Origin: a virus
Virus record (IMG/VR): IMGVR_UViG_3300033148_009426
Coordinates: 1 to 21,637 of that record
DNA length: 21,637 nucleotides
Reading direction: 5' to 3' (one strand)
Position numbers and translations under genes: made by a program. Positions 1-7,728 of this stretch are shown in pieces (the stretch's first letter is position 1; each line of letters begins with the position of its first letter). The notes under the pieces are model-generated. The model worked only from the letters and a program-made list of their open reading frames with translations, searched no databases and was not told the origin of the DNA.

Positions 1-1
1 C

Positions 2-454
2 GCAAAGCTTGCGTTCGTTACCGGATTGCTGGGTGTTGGATTGGCAGGCAAGGATTCCATAGCCACCGGGCAGCTACTCTACCTCGTTCCGCTCGTTACT
101 TTCGTTTTCGACCTCTACATTTTGGGTGAGGATTTTTCCGTTAAGAGGGCAGGACGATTCATTCGCGAGAGCGCGGACTCACCTGATGAGGAGCGGACTT
201 GGGAGAGAGCGGTAATACGCACACGAGACTGGTTCAGCTATTTTGCCGGGCCGCTTTCGTCGGCCCTCGCCTTGGTCGCTGCGATCTTTGGCTTGCGCCT
301 TTTGAAGGCAGGAACTACGCCTGTCTGGTGGATTGCTCTCGGTGTCGTTTTTGTGCTGGTCGTCCTCGTTCATCGCACGATTCAGTCAGTCATCCTTGAT
401 CGCTTTGACCACTATGTTAGCGACGACAGAAGTAAAAGGCACACGCAAGCTTAG
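2..454 (+). CDS. Membrane protein, N-terminus cut by window edge
   Basis: The frame is open from base 2 with no stop, so the true start lies outside the window; the TTG at 26 is probably an internal Leu codon. The visible ~150 residues have at least three hydrophobic segments: one around the stretch LLYLVPLVTFVFDLYILG, one from WFSYFAGPL to FGLRLL, and one from VWWIALGVV to LVVLV. A charged, probably cytoplasmic loop (SADSPDEERTWERAV) lies between the first two. The tail is short and polar. I do not recognise the family. No signature residues of an enzyme are visible. The next gene is 101 bases downstream with its own ribosome binding site, so a shared operon is possible but not shown. Seen: hydrophobic segments and open frame. 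Inferred: integral membrane protein. Confidence 0.6.
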   Translation, partial: AKLAFVTGLLGVGLAGKDSIATGQLLYLVPLVTFVFDLYILGEDFSVKRAGRFIRESADSPDEERTWERAVIRTRDWFSYFAGPLSSALALVAAIFGLRLLKAGTTPVWWIALGVVFVLVVLVHRTIQSVILDRFDHYVSDDRSKRHTQA

Positions 455-555
455 CAAGATAACTAGGGCGAGCACAGACGGGCGACGTCGGTGGCCAATG
501 CGGACTAGCAAGGCTGACCCCGGACACCTTTACAGGAGGTAGCGAGGAATAGTAC

Positions 556-1791
556 ATGGATAAGCATTATAGTCTCTCGGATTTTGTGAACATGATCATA
601 CTCCACAGGCCAGCAATTGACAGTCTGATTCAAGCAAAATCGTCAATGAGTCACATGGATCTGCTGGAAATGTTCAGCTTGTCGACCGAACCAAAGGCAA
701 CCCGTTTCACCTACGTTATTGGTTCTATGAAGGGTTCTCAAGAAGACCAGTATGATGCCACGCTTGCTCGCTTTAGGAAGGCTGGTAATCAGAAGATCGT
801 ATCGATACTTCGGTCGAGGCGAGATTTCCCATGCATCGATATTCAAGAATGCATTTGGCTTGTGAACCGTAATTCGGATAGGGACAGAGGTCGCGATTAT
901 GGCTATCCCGATTACGGAGAATTCAAAGACCGGCAGTTTATATCTGGCAGGGCAAATGCGTTTTCAATCGATTGGAGCATGTTGTCGGATAGCGGCTATG
1001 AAGTCAACCAAGCTGAGCGGGCATTCAAGGCATGGAAGGTTCTCACAAGCACCGCTTCGACCACTCGCAATGTTACTTATGAAGACCTTGCTAAGGCCAT
1101 AGGTATTCATCATCGTGCAATTCGCTACGTCCTCGGACTCATACAGGACTATTGCATAGCGAGTAACCTTCCGCCACTAACTATATTGGTTGTTAACAAG
1201 CAGACAAATGAGCCTGGGGCAGGGTTTATCGCTTGGAGTCACGATAACCTTGAGGAAGGTCGTGGTCAAGTGCGCAGCTTCGATTGGGCTAAGGTGTCAA
1301 ATCCATTTGAATTCGCTTCAGACGGCACTGCCGAAGACGAACTCGTCACTCAGATTCTCAAGAAGCCCGACGCTTCCCATGAGATCTACACCAAAGTCAA
1401 GGTACGAGGCATGCAGCAGAGGATTTTCAGGCAGGCGCTGCTGAAAGCCTATGGCGGCCGCTGTGCATTAAGTGGCGTCGGATTCTCCTCAGAGATGCTT
1501 GATGCTGCCCATATCATACCTTGGTCCCAATGCTCGCCTGATTTGAAAATGAATCCCCGAAACGGGATTCTGATGCTTTGCTGTTATCATCGCTTGTTTG
1601 ACATTGGCATTCTGTCCATAGACGTGGAGTATCGTGTAATCTTCTCAGACAAGACTGGTCTGCAATTGGCCAAAGCAGATCAGGCGCTTGTGTCCTCTCT
1701 ACATGGGAGAAAGATTTCATTACCTAAGGACAAGGCGCTCTGGCCCGACAAAGGCCTGATCCGTCGACGCAATGAAAGCAACGCCAAATAA
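556..1791 (+). CDS. HNH endonuclease with ATL-like winged-helix domain
   Basis: A 411-residue protein. The C-terminal part is an HNH_2-type nuclease: RCALSG at Cys303, DAAHIIPW at His319, RNGIL at Asn336, then CCYHRLFD with His345 and a trailing ISID. These give the beta-beta-alpha metal fold that cuts DNA. Residues about 172-228 (VTYEDLAKAIG, HHRAIRYVLG, LPPLTILVVN) resemble the DNA-binding winged helix of O6-alkylguanine alkyltransferase-like proteins. That domain also appears fused to HNH nucleases thought to read modified or damaged DNA. Residues 1-165 are unrecognised. The start is ATG at 556 with GAGGA seven bases upstream. I infer a stand-alone, possibly modification-dependent restriction nuclease; no methyltransferase is nearby, which fits that. 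The HNH call is firm. The ATL-like call is moderate. The substrate is unknown. Confidence 0.88.
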   Translation: MDKHYSLSDFVNMIILHRPAIDSLIQAKSSMSHMDLLEMFSLSTEPKATRFTYVIGSMKGSQEDQYDATLARFRKAGNQKIVSILRSRRDFPCIDIQECIWLVNRNSDRDRGRDYGYPDYGEFKDRQFISGRANAFSIDWSMLSDSGYEVNQAERAFKAWKVLTSTASTTRNVTYEDLAKAIGIHHRAIRYVLGLIQDYCIASNLPPLTILVVNKQTNEPGAGFIAWSHDNLEEGRGQVRSFDWAKVSNPFEFASDGTAEDELVTQILKKPDASHEIYTKVKVRGMQQRIFRQALLKAYGGRCALSGVGFSSEMLDAAHIIPWSQCSPDLKMNPRNGILMLCCYHRLFDIGILSIDVEYRVIFSDKTGLQLAKADQALVSSLHGRKISLPKDKALWPDKGLIRRRNESNAK

Positions 1792-1817
1792 GAGGTGACG
1801 CGTGTGCAGTTAACAAG

Positions 1818-1893
1818 AGCATTGGTCAGGCTTCGGCTTCTTCCAATGCTGAGAGCCTATGCGACAGCATGGCAAATAGGCTCCATGCATTGG
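1818..1893. other. Candidate structured intergenic element with alternative hairpins
   Basis: Between the HNH and J-protein genes, AGCATTGG (1818-1825) pairs perfectly with CCAATGCT (1843-1850). The same CCAATGC can instead pair with GCATTGG at 1887-1893, enclosing a second perfect 8-bp stem, GAGCCTAT (1853-1860) with ATAGGCTC (1876-1883), through a symmetric 3x3 internal loop. The two folds are mutually exclusive. There is no following T-run, so it is not a simple terminator. It could be a leader of the J-protein gene, a protein-binding site or a recombination site. Base pairing is seen; function is inference. Confidence 0.4.
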
Positions 1894-1932
1894 CGTCGAA
1901 ACGAGTTAGGATGGAGACGATAGAGATTACCT

Positions 1933-3792
1933 ATGCGTGATTTCCTCTCCAAACTCTTCAAAAATCTAAGAACGAAAGCGCCTCAGAACTCTGTTGGATT
2001 GGAGCGCCTCGCCCAGCATTCGAAGAGACCATCCGGAAGGCGGGAGCCCCCGATTGAGCTTGACTGGTCGCAGGCCGAGTACATTCCTTTGCCGCCGTCA
2101 CCGCCGACTTGGGAAGTCGATGGTCGCGACGAATTTCATCGCGAGTATAATGATCCGACGATTGGACCTGTATTCCAGGCTGGATTCAAGAACCAGCACC
2201 AGCACGCCAAGGTGGTGAAGCTTGCCGTAGGGCTTTCCCCGGAACAGCGTGAGGGAAGAGTTGGGGAGGTCATCGCCAAGGCCTACACCAAGCTCATCAT
2301 CCAGCGAATGAAGTCCGGGCAGTTAGCGGCTGCGGCCAAGCGATGCATCGAGATGTTCGAGGTCGTTCCTGCTCACGTCAAGGATGTCGATCTCCGACGC
2401 TTCAATCGCATACTTACCCAAATGGATAAGGCCGGGAATAAACACAATTACACGCCGGTCGATGCGGTAAGTCCGTCGTCGCTGCCGCTGTTCACGGTCT
2501 CGGATGACACCCCTTGGACGCTCATGGATGAACGAAAGCTGCAGGGGGATGAACGGCCCGATCACGCCTTCGACATCGCCGCCATCGATGCGGCAGGGAC
2601 ATGGCTGCTCGACCGCTCCGGGGCCAGCGCGAAACGGCCGGCCGTGAAGAGCGTGCTCCGTCGGATGGATCGATGCGGTCTCCTTGTTGGAGAGAAGGCT
2701 CTAATGCATGACGCCTATCGAACGGGGACCGGCTCCGCGGGGTCCAGCATCGCAATCATGGACTCAAACGGGGTTCTGCACATTTACGACTCGGAGTTGA
2801 AAACCGTTACCGAATCGAACCTTCGGGAAGATGCGCGCGTGGTTGACCATTTCCGAACCATCGACACGAACTACTGGGGAGAGTTCAAATCCCAGGTACG
2901 AGCCGTGGACGTCGCTCCCGAGGGTGACCGGTACCTCTTTACCCTCGCCGACGAGGCATGGTGTTGCACGACATCTGGTCAAACCATCTGGGGCGTGGTG
3001 ATGCCACTCAAGGAAGGCTGGAAACGCGTCGTGGGCCGCAGCGAGCGCTTCGGCGTTGGTCGCGAGGTCTGCGAGGCGCTTCGTCTTTTCGACCTGTCAT
3101 TACCCGTGAGCCCCGCGGACATCAAGCGAGAGTATCGAGCGTTGGCACTGGCCCATCACCCTGACCGTCATGCTGGCGATCCAGCTGCCACCGAGAAAAT
3201 GAAGACCCTGAACAGAGCGTTCGAGGTTCTAACGGGCGTCGACCCGAACACGCTCGACTTCGAGGAATCCGACGTAACCTACTTCGCTCGGACGGCTCCC
3301 GACCACGTGATTGATGTGGACGGCTTCCGGCTCGAGATCACGATGACCGGTGGGACGCCTCAGGACTGGGTCTACGCCGCAAGCTTCGCTGCCTCCGACG
3401 TTGCAGCTTACCTAGCAACCTATTCCGGTAAGGTCATTCTAGTTTCGGGAGAGGGTCGGCCTATGGTAGTGTACGACATCGGCACTTGCCCCAGCGAAAT
3501 CATCGACGTAGGTCGGTATACGTACTTCCTCACGCCGACGCGGCTCTACGTCGTCGAGGACACTGTCAAGCTCGCGGCCTTCCTCGACGTCTTTCAACAG
3601 GGCCGGCTGCTGGTCGCGAAGTCCGGGTTTGGGCTACTCACGAGAAAGCGATTCCAATGGTTCACGGAGGCTGGCGTGAAGGTCGGTGAGCTGATGACGC
3701 GCGATCCGATTCGGGCGATCCATGCAACCGAACGCGGCGCGGTCGTGCAGACCCGGCAGCATCAGATCGAAGTACGGGGGCTCGCAATGTGA
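1933..3792 (+). CDS. J-domain (DnaJ-like) protein with propeller-like flanks
   Basis: A 619-residue protein. A J domain lies at about residues 384-445, with the diagnostic HPD at 409-411 (AHHPDRH) preceded by an IKREYRALAL helix and followed by a KMKTLNRAFEVL helix. J domains stimulate Hsp70 ATPase, so a DnaK-type partner is expected. It is not canonical DnaJ: there is no Gly/Phe region, no cysteine-rich zinc centre and no client-binding C-terminus, and the domain is deep inside the chain. The segments around it (SSIAIMDSNGVLHIYDS before, GKVILVSGEGRPMVVYDIG and YTYFLTPTRLYVVED after) look like beta-propeller strands. An N-terminal helical stretch near 110-165 looks TPR-like. The start is ATG at 1933 with only a weak upstream purine stretch. 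The gene ends 7 bases from the convergent helicase gene. Role unknown; a specialised co-chaperone is the best inference. Confidence 0.8.
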   Translation: MRDFLSKLFKNLRTKAPQNSVGLERLAQHSKRPSGRREPPIELDWSQAEYIPLPPSPPTWEVDGRDEFHREYNDPTIGPVFQAGFKNQHQHAKVVKLAVGLSPEQREGRVGEVIAKAYTKLIIQRMKSGQLAAAAKRCIEMFEVVPAHVKDVDLRRFNRILTQMDKAGNKHNYTPVDAVSPSSLPLFTVSDDTPWTLMDERKLQGDERPDHAFDIAAIDAAGTWLLDRSGASAKRPAVKSVLRRMDRCGLLVGEKALMHDAYRTGTGSAGSSIAIMDSNGVLHIYDSELKTVTESNLREDARVVDHFRTIDTNYWGEFKSQVRAVDVAPEGDRYLFTLADEAWCCTTSGQTIWGVVMPLKEGWKRVVGRSERFGVGREVCEALRLFDLSLPVSPADIKREYRALALAHHPDRHAGDPAATEKMKTLNRAFEVLTGVDPNTLDFEESDVTYFARTAPDHVIDVDGFRLEITMTGGTPQDWVYAASFAASDVAAYLATYSGKVILVSGEGRPMVVYDIGTCPSEIIDVGRYTYFLTPTRLYVVEDTVKLAAFLDVFQQGRLLVAKSGFGLLTRKRFQWFTEAGVKVGELMTRDPIRAIHATERGAVVQTRQHQIEVRGLAM

Positions 3793-3799
3793 AGGGCCA

Positions 3800-5989
3800 T
3801 TAGATCGGCGGTTCCTGGCCTAGCAGTAGCGAGAGAAACGTCTTCCGCTCTTCCTGTTTCCGTTTCTTCGCGCAGTTTGCGATTCCCCAGCGATCACCGA
3901 TGATGACAGCGGTTTCCTTTGCCCGGGTGACGCCGGTATAGAAAAGGTTGCGGTGGTGCATAAAGGAATGCGATTTATGAACCACCACGACAGCACACGG
4001 GAACTCGGAGCCTTGCGCCTTGTGAATTGTCAAGGCGTAAGCAAGCTGGATGTCCTGCATGTTCGGCGACCCGGCCTCGATCTCCACCGGCATTCCGTCG
4101 AATTCGACAATGAGCGAGCCGTCCCGCGCAACTTTGGTGACGACACCTACAGCGCCGTTCATGACGCCGATCTCGTAGTTGTTTCGGGTCTGGATGACTT
4201 TGTCGCGGGGAAGGAGCTTAGGTCTCCGCCCGGCCGGGACGACCGGAACCTCCACACCCCACAACTTCCGTTGTATGAGACGCTGCAACTCCCGGTTCAG
4301 ATCGCGCGTACCAAGCGGCCCCTTGTGGGTCGGCGTCAACAGCTGGACATCCGATACCAGGTCGAAACCGAGCCGTTTGTCGAGCACGTTTTCGAACAAC
4401 TCCAAAAGGAAACGCTGGGCGTCCCATTGGTCGGTGAACTGATCCACCAGGTACCACGCACGGCGGCCCGGGCCATCCGGCTCGCTGGTCTTGCGTACCT
4501 CGCCGTTCAGAATTGCGATGCTGTTTTCCTTGAGCACGCCTGCCTGCCTGACAACTTTGTCGAGTATAACCGCCGGCACAACTCGCGACTGGACGAGGTC
4601 TCGCAGCAGGTTGCCGGGACCTATCGGCGGAAGCTGATTATGATCGCCGACCAGGACAACAGCAGTCTTCTCCAGATTGATCGCCTGGAACAGACGCCAG
4701 GCCAACGGCACGTCCACCATGGAGACCTCGTCGATGATGATCACGTCGGCGTCGATAGGGTTGTCCGGACCGCGGGCGTAATCCTTGCCATTGAAACCGA
4801 GCAAACGATGAATCGTGCTCGCAAAGTGTCCGACGACCTCTTGAAGGCGTTTGGCTGCCTTGCCGGTGGGCGCAGCGAGGACGACACGCAGGTCGCGTTC
4901 CGCGTATATGCTCGTAATAGCCGAGATCGTGAACGTCTTGCCGCTTCCTGCCCCGCCGGAAACAAGGGAGATGGAATGCCGCAGAGCGGAGAGCGCGGCT
5001 TCCCGCTGACCGTCGTTCAGTTGGGGCGCAGTCTTCTGCACCACGGATTCGAGACAATCGGTGCCGGCAAAATGGGGATTGGGCAGGCGGGCTTGCCGAA
5101 ACAACGCCGCTATGTCTTCCTCCATCTTGCGGATGTCCGGTCGGGCGACGAGGAACCGGCCACCGTGCGCGGAACAAGAAAGCGTTTCTCCATCGATGAG
5201 CACACCCAATGCCTTCTCGATCCGGTCGCGGCTGTCAAGGACATCCATGACCAGCAGCGTGTTGCCCTGGTCGATCAACTCCTCGAACTCGATCCAGCAA
5301 TCGCCTTGGTCCAGCGCCACCCCCAGGCAATGGAGGACGCCAGCGCGGATGCGGACGGGGGCATCTTTGGCCGTCCCCATCTTGCGGGCGATCTTGTCGA
5401 CGCGTTTGAACCCGAACCCGCGCACCTCGCGGACGATGATATACGGGTCGGCCTTGAGCAGCCCCAGCGCGTCATTGCCGAACTTCTTGACCAGCGTCGT
5501 TACCTGGTGATGTGTGAGTCCGAAAGCGGCCAGCCAGGTGATCGCCTTGTTGGTTGCCCTGGTTCTGCCCCACTCGTCGCGCAGCTTTTCGACAACCGCC
5601 AGAGGGACTTTCGCTGATTCAGCGACCGTCTCCGGTTGCTCAAGGATCACCCTATCGAAATCGGCTCCGAAACGTTCTGCGATCAACCGCGCCTTGACTG
5701 GTCCGATACCCTTTATGTCCGGGTGGTTGGCTAGGTAGTTGGCGAGACCGTCGGCGTCCAGATCGAGGTCGTATTCCATTCCCTCGACCTCGAATTGTCG
5801 GCCGTACTTCGGGTGGGTAACCCAGCGGCCATTGAGCACAACTTGCTCGTGCTCGCGGGCGTAGAGCTTTCCGGCGAACTGAATCTTGTCTCCTAACGGT
5901 GTTACCAAACGACCTGCTGAAAATCGCGGCCCCGCATAGAAGACAGCGTCGATCCGTCCGCGAATTGTCGTTTGAGATTGTTTCAACAA
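3800..5989 (-). CDS. recD2: RecD2-type SF1 DNA helicase
   Basis: A 729-residue ATP-dependent 5'-to-3' DNA helicase of the RecD2/TraA branch. The N-terminal part has the RecD2 OB-like opening (GRWVTHPKYGRQFEVEGMEYD) and helix-hairpin-helix segments (IKGIGPVKARLI, RGFGFKRVDKIARKMG). Motor motifs follow: Walker A GGAGSGKT at about 345-352, motif II DEVSMVD near 418, motif III GDHNQLPPIGPG, and a C-terminal UvrD_C_2 segment with AYALTIHKAQGSEFP and YTGVTRAKE. Length and order match stand-alone RecD2, which acts in repair and recombination without RecBC. The start is TTG (5989, or the adjacent TTG at 5986) behind AAAGG; no in-frame ATG is available there. It stands alone on - among + genes and converges on the J-protein. 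It may be island-borne or a host gene. Confidence 0.93.
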   Translation of the reverse strand: MLKQSQTTIRGRIDAVFYAGPRFSAGRLVTPLGDKIQFAGKLYAREHEQVVLNGRWVTHPKYGRQFEVEGMEYDLDLDADGLANYLANHPDIKGIGPVKARLIAERFGADFDRVILEQPETVAESAKVPLAVVEKLRDEWGRTRATNKAITWLAAFGLTHHQVTTLVKKFGNDALGLLKADPYIIVREVRGFGFKRVDKIARKMGTAKDAPVRIRAGVLHCLGVALDQGDCWIEFEELIDQGNTLLVMDVLDSRDRIEKALGVLIDGETLSCSAHGGRFLVARPDIRKMEEDIAALFRQARLPNPHFAGTDCLESVVQKTAPQLNDGQREAALSALRHSISLVSGGAGSGKTFTISAITSIYAERDLRVVLAAPTGKAAKRLQEVVGHFASTIHRLLGFNGKDYARGPDNPIDADVIIIDEVSMVDVPLAWRLFQAINLEKTAVVLVGDHNQLPPIGPGNLLRDLVQSRVVPAVILDKVVRQAGVLKENSIAILNGEVRKTSEPDGPGRRAWYLVDQFTDQWDAQRFLLELFENVLDKRLGFDLVSDVQLLTPTHKGPLGTRDLNRELQRLIQRKLWGVEVPVVPAGRRPKLLPRDKVIQTRNNYEIGVMNGAVGVVTKVARDGSLIVEFDGMPVEIEAGSPNMQDIQLAYALTIHKAQGSEFPCAVVVVHKSHSFMHHRNLFYTGVTRAKETAVIIGDRWGIANCAKKRKQEERKTFLSLLLGQEPPI

Positions 5990-6106
5990 CTACCTTTCAG
6001 CATACCGCCGCGCGCAACGCAACCCCGCACAGCCTTGTCAGTGTTCATATACCGGAATCGCTTCCTAGCTGTCGGAAGGCGGATCAGTCGAGTTGATGAA
6101 TTGGCT

Positions 6107-6136
6107 TTGACTTTGAAGGGCCACAGGAGTTATATT
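6107..6136 (+). promoter_or_regulatory. Predicted sigma70-type promoter of the SIR2 operon
   Basis: TTGACT at 6107-6112 and TATATT at 6131-6136 are separated by 18 bases, each one mismatch from consensus. Short inverted arms CCACA (6121-6125) and TGTGG (6139-6143) bracket the -10 and could be an operator. Transcription from here would enter the small ORF at 6178 and the genes that follow. Motifs are seen; activity is inferred. Confidence 0.6.
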
Positions 6137-6177
6137 GTTGTGGAATAATGAAGTACGGGAATTGCAGGAGGAGTCCC

Positions 6178-6309
6178 ATGCCGATTCGCACGGAAATCCG
6201 TGATGAATCGAGGAATGGAACGGCAGTGTCTGAGGGAGCTGGCGTTAGCTTACTTTCGACAAGATATGCCTGTTCCGTGCCCTATGCGGGTCAATCGAAT
6301 TACTATTGA
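6178..6309 (+). CDS. Possible 43-aa leader or small protein, with start-proximal hairpin
   Basis: An ATG at 6178 sits five bases behind the very strong ribosome binding site GGAGGAG and opens a 43-codon frame (MPIRTEIRDESRNG ... CSVPYAGQSNYY) ending at TGA 6307-6309, 33 bases before the next gene. Nothing in the peptide is recognised; the last third is Ser/Tyr/Gly-rich and has one Cys. Directly after the start codon, CGATTC (6182-6187) pairs with GAATCG (6205-6210) and CACGGA (6189-6194) with TCCGTG (6197-6202). This makes a 12-bp stem with a small internal loop. The segment may therefore act as an RNA or operator rather than, or as well as, a coding sequence. The promoter at 6107-6136 reads into it. 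Alternatives are a leader peptide, a small antitoxin or regulator, or a non-coding RNA. Confidence 0.4.
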   Translation: MPIRTEIRDESRNGTAVSEGAGVSLLSTRYACSVPYAGQSNYY

Positions 6310-6342
6310 GTCGAAGTCTGTGGAAGCGAGGTTCACAATTCA

Positions 6343-7407
6343 ATGACCAAGCGTCTAGTCTTGCTGCAGGGGGCCGCTGGTCTGGACCTTACCCCCTGGT
6401 GTGACCAGTGGTCCGGGGTCGGATCGTCGGGAGACGAGAGAGCCCTTCCCTCGCCATGGGATTTGGGGGCTCTTGCTTCATTCGCGTCCGCTCTGGTTCT
6501 TTACGATGGAGTTGTCCTTCCTAACGGCCCGACTGAAGGGCGCCGATTCATACCAGAGTGGGCCTTTGGAGGATCGATCCACGCTTTCAATCAACTCGAA
6601 GGAATCCTCGACAAGCTGACTCTTCATCTCGAAACCTACGGTCACACCGCGAGTTCCAATCTCCAATCAGCAGTGTACGCACTCGGCAAGACACCAAGCG
6701 GATTGGGTTTCGGCGCTCTGGCTGCGAACGCGCTCGCATGGCAGCTCATCGCGTCGGATCGTTCTGACGGATCGGCCCACCTTGAGCCACTCCTTTCTGG
6801 AAGCTGCGCGATTGCCCGGTGCGCCTTAGAGTCTCAGCGGCCCGCGGTTACCGATGTGATCAACCAAGTGTATAGCGATGTTCTTAGTGGCTTCGGTGAG
6901 ATTCAGCTGCCTTTGATACTTGCAACAGCGGTTTCGAGAATGAACAAGCCCACGGATTTTATAGACGTTCTATTCGATTTGCGCGGCCAATACGCCAAAG
7001 TGAAGGAGCGATTCTTGGAGTTCGAAAGAATCGTTGCCGATCCTATCCAACCAGCCAGTGGACGAGTGATTCGAAGATTGTACGCTAACCTCTCTGAGCA
7101 ACTGCGCAAATCCGCTGGTATCGACGCCACGCCATCCGCAGTTCTGGAGGAGGTTCCCTCATTCATTAGCTTAGAACCAGCTTCCGTTCTGCGTTCGGTA
7201 ATCCGGCTTGCTCGTTCCTGGACTCGTCCTGAACTTCGCCTGCTCGGTCGTTGGACAAAGTCGGCTTCATTTGATACGGTCGGACGGTTACGAAGCATGT
7301 TCAGGACCAGGGGTACCGAGGTTGAGTGGACAACAGCAGCCGAGGTGTTACAAACATGGGGGACCGTTGCTTGGTATCCCGGTCGGCGCGTTTTGCAGCA
7401 TGCGTGA
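6343..7407 (+). CDS. Unrecognised 354-aa protein of the SIR2 operon
   Basis: I do not recognise this family. It is a soluble-looking, mainly helical 354-residue protein with no signal peptide. The N-terminal region has a hydrophobic segment SALVLYDGVVLPNG (about 49-62) preceded by a Trp-rich stretch (PWCDQWSG). A Gly/Ala-rich helix follows (LGFGALAANALAWQLIA). The C-terminal half is rich in basic and acidic helices (YAKVKERFLEFERIV, RVIRRLYANLSEQLRK) and ends with several Trp. No nucleotide-binding or nuclease motif is visible. ATG at 6343 is preceded by GAGG about 11 bases upstream, which is weak. It lies between a promoter-led small ORF and the SIR2 effector on the same strand, so a partner, sensor or inhibitor role in that system is the inference. 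Its stop overlaps the possible start of the next frame (ATGCGTGA). Confidence 0.72.
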   Translation: MTKRLVLLQGAAGLDLTPWCDQWSGVGSSGDERALPSPWDLGALASFASALVLYDGVVLPNGPTEGRRFIPEWAFGGSIHAFNQLEGILDKLTLHLETYGHTASSNLQSAVYALGKTPSGLGFGALAANALAWQLIASDRSDGSAHLEPLLSGSCAIARCALESQRPAVTDVINQVYSDVLSGFGEIQLPLILATAVSRMNKPTDFIDVLFDLRGQYAKVKERFLEFERIVADPIQPASGRVIRRLYANLSEQLRKSAGIDATPSAVLEEVPSFISLEPASVLRSVIRLARSWTRPELRLLGRWTKSASFDTVGRLRSMFRTRGTEVEWTTAAEVLQTWGTVAWYPGRRVLQHA

Positions 7408-7714
7408 TAAATGGCATGGCAACGGCATACAACGGAAAGCAATCTGCGCCCCCGCCGATGCTAAATGTTGGCTTGAAGACGAAGACATTTTGCCGAGAGA
7501 CGCGGGGGGGACTGTAGGAATTGTGATGACCCGCTTGCTTTGCTCAGTCAGCTTTGCCTGGGCGGATGGACACAATATTAGGAACTCAGTAGAAAGTCCG
7601 TGGACCGGCCAGAACCGTTGGAGTTCGATTCCACGAGCAAGGAAATGCCTTGACCTTTGTCATGTCACGCGAAATAACGAACAACTCAAGGTGGTCAGAT
7701 CGAGGGGAAACTGA
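7400..7714 (+). CDS. Possible 104-aa ORF coupled between the 354-aa and SIR2 genes
   Basis: The 321-base gap before the SIR2 gene is filled by an open frame whose ATG (7400) overlaps the upstream stop in an ATGCGTGA arrangement typical of translational coupling. It stops 14 bases before the SIR2 start. The 104 residues are Trp- and Cys-rich (KWHGNG, KCWLEDED, ARKCLDLCHV) and match no family I know. It has no ribosome binding site of its own and its composition is not strongly protein-like, so it may be non-coding spacer or a structured RNA. Spacing on both sides supports a gene; composition does not. Confidence 0.33.
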   Translation: MRDKWHGNGIQRKAICAPADAKCWLEDEDILPRDAGGTVGIVMTRLLCSVSFAWADGHNIRNSVESPWTGQNRWSSIPRARKCLDLCHVTRNNEQLKVVRSRGN

Positions 7715-7728
7715 CTCAGGAGCATTGC

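Noticed and set aside
1808-1911. Integron attC-like site between two + strand genes
   Set aside because: The imperfect inverted repeats are suggestive, but the terminal core sites do not fit RYYYAAC/GTTRRRY and there is no integron integrase or further array.
3953-5617. 554-codon open frame on + opposite the RecD2 gene
   Set aside because: It is antisense to a helicase with all motifs intact; the product has no family-like features and the frame is a by-product of GC-rich codon use.
7600-7650. tRNA-like TTCGATTC motif, possible att remnant
   Set aside because: The flanking bases do not form a T-stem and there is no acceptor stem or similarity to the tRNA-Asn 3' end.
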